Source: an uncultured Nocardioides sp. | Lineage (GTDB): Bacteria > Actinomycetota > Actinomycetes > Propionibacteriales > Nocardioidaceae | Assembly: GCF_946885725.1 (NCBI RefSeq) | Contig: NZ_CAMPGZ010000093.1 | Span: 1-15,332 of the forward strand | DNA length: 15,332 bases | Reading direction: 5' to 3' | In this document: positions 12,285 to 15,332 of the stretch, in pieces | Layout: each line of letters opens with the position of its first letter | Position numbering within the stretch: position 1 is the stretch's first letter | Program-made: the position numbers and the translations under genes | The notes under the pieces: model-generated | What the model was told of the DNA's origin: nothing | The model's database searches: none | The model's input: the letters and a program-made list of their open reading frames with translations, nothing else

Positions 12285-13808
12285 GTGATCACCGCCGCGG
12301 GACTCGCCGACGCGCTCGCGCCCGCCCTCGTCGAGCTGGTGCAGCCCGGCGAGGACCGTCCGGTGCTGGCCGTGGAGCTGGTCGAGCCGGGCGTGCCGGT
12401 GCCGATCGAGCGAGGTGACGTCGTGGTCGCGGTCGGCGCGCGCGACGTTGCCGAGGTGGTCGCCGTCGCGGAGTCTGCCCGGGCGGCCGCCGGCCTGGTG
12501 CTACGCCGGGGCTGGGCCGACCACACCGACGTCCGCGCGCTGTGCAAGGACGCGCGACTCCCCTTGCTCGCGGTCGCCGACGACGCCACCTGGTCGTCGG
12601 TCCTCACGGTGCTGCGCAACGCCCTCGACGCCGCGACCGGCGGGCCGGGGCGCTCCGACGACCGGGTCTACGGCGACCTCTTCGACATGGCCGACCGGAT
12701 CGGCGTGATCATCGACGCGCCCGTCACCATCGAGGACGCGACGTCGCGGGTGCTGGCGTACTCGACCGGCCAGGACGACGTCGACCAGGCCCGCCTCTCG
12801 ACCATCGTCGGCCGGCGCGTGCCACGCGAGCTGCGCGACCACTTCCGCTCGCTCGGGGTGTTCCGGCGGCTGACCGGCTCCGACGAGCCGTTCTTCGTGC
12901 CGGCGGGGGCCGACGGGGTGCGGGCGCGGTACGTCGTACCCGTGCGCGCCGGCGGCGAGTGGCTCGGATCCGTGTGGGCGGTCGTCGACGAGCCGGTCTC
13001 CCAGTCCCGCATCCCGGAGCTGAAGGCGGCCGCCGAGGTGGTGGCGCTGCTGCTGCTGCGGCTGCGGTCGCAGAGCGAGCTGCACCGGCAGGTCCAGATG
13101 GAGCAGGTGCGCTCGGTGCTGCGCGGCGACGTCACTCGACGACCGGGCTGGCTGGAGCCCGGGCGGTGGCGGGTGGCCGCGCTCGCCGGCCCGCCGGGCC
13201 TCGGTCCGGACGCGCGGTCGGAGCTGTGGCTCGGGCTGGCCCGCCGGCACGGCTGGCGGCAGCCACTGGTCGCCGACCTCGACGGGGTCGTGCACGTCAT
13301 GCTGCGCACCGACGTCGCCGGGCCGGGCGGCGTGGCGTGGATGGCCGAGGTCGTGGCCGCCGAGCGGCGCGACGAGCCTGCGGTCGGGATGTTCCTCGGC
13401 CGGGAGGTGGAGAGCGTCGAGGACCTCGCGCGTTCGCGCGCGGAGGCGGCCGAGCTCTGCGAGCGCGCCGGCGACCGGTCCGACCGTGCCGTCACCTCGG
13501 TGGACGACGCGTGGCCCGACCTGGTGCTCGCCCGGGCGCTGACCGGCCTGGAGCAGCTGCCGCCCGTCTCACCCGTGACCGCCCTCGCCGGGTCACCCGA
13601 GGGCGCGACGATGCTCGCCACGCTCGAGGCGGTCATCGACTACTGGGGCGAGCCCCGGCGCGCCGCGCAGGCGCTCGGCGTGCATCCCAACACCGTCCGC
13701 TACCGCACCGCGCGGCTGGCCGACTGGTGCGACATCGACCTCGACGACCCCGCGCAGCGGTTGGCGGTCCGGCTGGAGATCGCGCGGCTCCGGGCGGCCG
13801 GGCGCTGA
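12285..13808 (+). CDS. PucR-family transcriptional regulator
   Basis: 507-residue regulator. Residues ~1-110 form a PucR-like N-terminal domain (ITAAGLADALAPALVELV, then RRGWADHTDVRALCKDARLP). A GAF/GGDEF-like middle follows (GVIIDAPVTIEDATSRVLAY at about 141-160, then RARYVVPVRAGGEWLGSVWA). The C-terminus is the CdaR/PucR helix-turn-helix: ATLEAVIDYWGEPRRAAQAL, then GVHPNTVRYRTARL at about 465-478, where NTVRYR is diagnostic. PucR members control purine, proline or other amino-acid catabolism. The convergent DadA-like oxidoreductase is the nearest metabolic gene and a candidate target (inference). The GTG at 12285 follows CACAGT by 6 nt, a degenerate form of the leaderless pattern seen in other genes here; there is no ribosome binding site. 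Confidence 0.9.
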   Translation: MITAAGLADALAPALVELVQPGEDRPVLAVELVEPGVPVPIERGDVVVAVGARDVAEVVAVAESARAAAGLVLRRGWADHTDVRALCKDARLPLLAVADDATWSSVLTVLRNALDAATGGPGRSDDRVYGDLFDMADRIGVIIDAPVTIEDATSRVLAYSTGQDDVDQARLSTIVGRRVPRELRDHFRSLGVFRRLTGSDEPFFVPAGADGVRARYVVPVRAGGEWLGSVWAVVDEPVSQSRIPELKAAAEVVALLLLRLRSQSELHRQVQMEQVRSVLRGDVTRRPGWLEPGRWRVAALAGPPGLGPDARSELWLGLARRHGWRQPLVADLDGVVHVMLRTDVAGPGGVAWMAEVVAAERRDEPAVGMFLGREVESVEDLARSRAEAAELCERAGDRSDRAVTSVDDAWPDLVLARALTGLEQLPPVSPVTALAGSPEGATMLATLEAVIDYWGEPRRAAQALGVHPNTVRYRTARLADWCDIDLDDPAQRLAVRLEIARLRAAGR

Positions 13809-13810
13809 CG

Positions 13811-13862
13811 ACCGGGTGGTCCAGCCTGGTACCGGGTGGTGGTCGATCCTGTCGAGACCACC
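13811..13862. repeat. Tandem copies of the dispersed repeat with hairpin between convergent genes
   Basis: ACCGGGTGGT occurs at 13811-13820 and again at 13831-13840. The second copy continues as GGTGGTCGATCCTG then TCGAGACCACC (13838-13862), where GGTGGTC pairs with GACCACC over 7 bp. The element occupies most of the 69-bp gap between the PucR and DadA-like stops and may act as a bidirectional terminator or barrier, although no T-run is present. Confidence 0.55.
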
Positions 13863-13877
13863 GACAGGCGCCGCCGG

Positions 13878-15122
13878 TCAGCGCAGCGGGTTCACCGCGC
13901 GCAGCGCCTCGGGCGTCGCGCCGGTCGCAATCTGCTCCGCGAGCAGCTTGCCGGTCACCGGGCCCAGGGTGATGCCCCACATGCCGTGGCCGCCGGCGAC
14001 GAACACCCGCGGGTCCTTCGACTCGCCGACGAGCGGCAGGCCGTCGGCGGTGCACGGCCGGGCGCCGACCCACTCGTCCTCCCGGACGTCGAGGTGCGCA
14101 CCGCGCAGCAGCCCGCCGGCCTCGTTGACCAGCGCCTGGATGCGGCGCGGGTCCATCGGCGCCTCGGCGTCGCGGAACTCCATCATCCCGGCGATGCGCA
14201 GCCGGTCCCCGATCGGCGTGCAGGCGACGCGCTGGGTCGGGAAGTAGACCGGGCCCTTCGGCAGGTCGTCGACCTTGACCGTGAAGGAGTAGCCGCGGCC
14301 GGCCTGCACGATCCGCCGCACGCCGACCCGCTTGCCCAGCCGGTTGAGCCAGGCGCCCGTGGCGACCACCACGGCGTCGTACGACTCACCGGCGACGACG
14401 ACACCCGTGGCGGTGGAACGTACGTCGTCGACCTGGGTGCCGCCGAGGATCCGGCCGCCGCGGGCGCGGACCGAGTCGGCGACGGCGTGGACGTAGTTCG
14501 CGGGGTCGATGTAGCGCTCGTCGCGGATCCGGATTGCGGTGCCGATCTCGTCGCTGAGGGCCGGCTCCTCGCGGCGGGCGGTGTCACCGTCGACGACGTC
14601 GAAGCGGACGTCTTGGCCGCAGGCCTTGATGTGCTCGAACTCCTCGAGCAGCGCCTTGCTGTCCTCGACCGTGCGGAACGCCGCCGTGAACGGCTCGGCC
14701 GGCTTGGTGCGGGCGGACACGCCGCCCCGCTCGAGCTCGTCGAACGCGGCGAGCGCGCCGTTGTTGAGCGGGATCAGCGCGCGCATCGCCTGCTGCCACC
14801 GCTTGTGCGTGCAGTTGCGGGCGAACCGGGCCAGGAACCGCAGCAGCCGCGGGTCCGCGGTCGGCGGGACGTAGACGGGGGACGACGGGCTGAGCACCGC
14901 GCGTACGCCGTACTTCAGGACCGACGGCTCGGGCAGCGGCACCGCGATGCTCGGCGTGAGCCACCCGGCGTTGCCCCAGCTCGAGCCGGCGGCGACGTCG
15001 TCGCGGTCGACCACGGTTACGTCGATGCCGTGCTCCTGCAGGAACCAGGCGGTCGAGAGCCCGACCATGCCGGCACCGAGGACGGCGACACGCTGAGGAC
15101 GCTGGTTCACGACTGCAGTCAT
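13878..15122 (-). CDS. FAD-dependent amino-acid oxidoreductase (DadA-like)
   Basis: 414-residue flavoprotein, near the size of the D-amino-acid dehydrogenase small subunit. The FAD-binding start is VAVLGAGMVGLSTAWFLQ (12-29) with GAGMVG at 16-21 and acidic VVDRDDVA closing the fold. GSSWGNAGWLTPS is the DadA-type segment after it. RDERYIDPANYVHAVADS and YDAVVVATGAW mark the family's central region, and the C-terminal flavin motif is GGHGMWGITLGPVTGKLL (377-394). It probably deaminates D-amino acids or a related amine to the keto acid and passes electrons to the respiratory chain; the substrate is not shown. ATG 15122 has no clear ribosome binding site; GACGAT stands 6 nt upstream. A GTG four codons in is an alternative. 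The convergent PucR neighbour suggests regulated catabolic use. Confidence 0.88.
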   Translation of the reverse strand: MTAVVNQRPQRVAVLGAGMVGLSTAWFLQEHGIDVTVVDRDDVAAGSSWGNAGWLTPSIAVPLPEPSVLKYGVRAVLSPSSPVYVPPTADPRLLRFLARFARNCTHKRWQQAMRALIPLNNGALAAFDELERGGVSARTKPAEPFTAAFRTVEDSKALLEEFEHIKACGQDVRFDVVDGDTARREEPALSDEIGTAIRIRDERYIDPANYVHAVADSVRARGGRILGGTQVDDVRSTATGVVVAGESYDAVVVATGAWLNRLGKRVGVRRIVQAGRGYSFTVKVDDLPKGPVYFPTQRVACTPIGDRLRIAGMMEFRDAEAPMDPRRIQALVNEAGGLLRGAHLDVREDEWVGARPCTADGLPLVGESKDPRVFVAGGHGMWGITLGPVTGKLLAEQIATGATPEALRAVNPLR

Positions 15123-15180
15123 ACGACCATCGTCGCTCGCGCGGCGCGTCCGGCCGTTGTCCGTGCGTCACAGGTCGCCC

Positions 15181-15207
15181 CCTTGTCATAGTGCTGTGGC
15201 GACAAGG
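15181..15207. promoter_or_regulatory. CCTTGTC-N13-GACAAGG dyad upstream of the DadA-like gene
   Basis: Perfect 7-bp arms CCTTGTC (15181-15187) and GACAAGG (15201-15207), centred about 72 bp upstream of the DadA-like start. Placement suits an operator or activator site for that gene. It also lies just before the decayed DUF222-like segment, so it could belong to that relic's old promoter. Confidence 0.35.
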
Positions 15208-15235
15208 TGGAGGGTGCCCGCACAGCCCGGAAACT

Positions 15236-15332
15236 GTCGGTGGCGCGCTCGAGCTGGCCCACCGGCTGCCCCGGGTGTGGGCGCGGGTCACGGCCGGCGA
15301 GCTGCCTCCGTGACGGGCCCGCCGGATCGCCC
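15236..15332 (+). pseudogene. Remnant of a DUF222/HNH-endonuclease-type gene, with in-frame stop
   Basis: Frame 15236 onward reads VGGALELAHRLPRVWARV, then TAGELPP, a TGA stop at 15311-15313, then RARRIA in the same frame up to the window end. In DUF222 (13E12-like) proteins a conserved Trp normally stands exactly there (pattern LPxxWRARRIA), so a TGG-to-TGA change explains the stop. No N-terminal part or start codon of such a protein is found between here and 15122. I read this as a decayed gene or fragment. Family recognition rests on a short stretch and the right part is outside the window. Confidence 0.5.

Overview
The window is GC-rich bacterial chromosome with almost every third codon position G or C, many GTG starts, short intergenic gaps and several genes that look leaderless. 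This fits an actinomycete. The protein families (TreX-type GlgX, CGNR zinc-finger regulator, PucR regulator, DHRS12-like SDR) and the intergenic repeat GGTGGTCGAGCCTG/TCGAGACC suggest Nocardioidaceae, but that placement is inference. I see no rRNA, tRNA, CRISPR array, insertion sequence or phage gene. Most of the content is ordinary housekeeping and accessory metabolism.

Layout, left to right. (1) 1-1016, minus: N-terminal part of a glycogen debranching enzyme, cut by the window edge. It is divergent from (2) 1162-2535, plus: a succinate-semialdehyde dehydrogenase. (3) 2532-3560, minus: a FEN/PIN-type 5'-3' exonuclease whose stop codon shares a CTAG with that of the dehydrogenase. It is divergent from (4) 3639-4070, plus: a PaaI-type hotdog thioesterase; a 15-bp palindrome lies between the two promoters. 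(5) 4097-4354, minus: an 85-residue protein with one LIM-like zinc-binding half. (6) 4554-5144, minus: 3-methyladenine DNA glycosylase I. (7) 5189-7784, minus: a tightly overlapping three-gene operon of NAD(P)H-binding protein, CPBP membrane protein and DHRS12-like SDR. (8) 7921-8559, minus: a CGNR zinc-finger regulator, divergent from (9) 8644-10407, plus: a peptide-type ABC transporter lipoprotein with no permease genes beside it. (10) 10647-11261, plus: a YceI protein with a near-ideal promoter, twin palindromes and a strong intrinsic terminator. (11) 11417-12238, plus: a MEDS-STAS sensory protein. (12) 12285-13808, plus: a PucR regulator, convergent with (13) 13878-15122, minus: a DadA-like FAD amino-acid oxidoreductase. 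(14) At the right edge is a decayed piece of a DUF222/HNH-type gene with an in-frame stop.

How the genes relate. Only the 5189-7784 genes form a clear operon. The CGNR regulator and the lipoprotein are a plausible regulator-target pair around a shared 84-bp region holding two strong dyads. PucR next to the DadA-like enzyme suggests amino-acid catabolism. The rest look like independent units, several with an actinobacterial leaderless promoter (TANNNT followed 6-7 nt later by the start codon).

The most interesting signals are regulatory: the stem that buries the lipoprotein's ribosome binding site, the two TTGA-N4-TCAA sites at the YceI promoter, and a possible CTG start overlapping a stop as CTGA. 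I see no convincing new multi-gene system.
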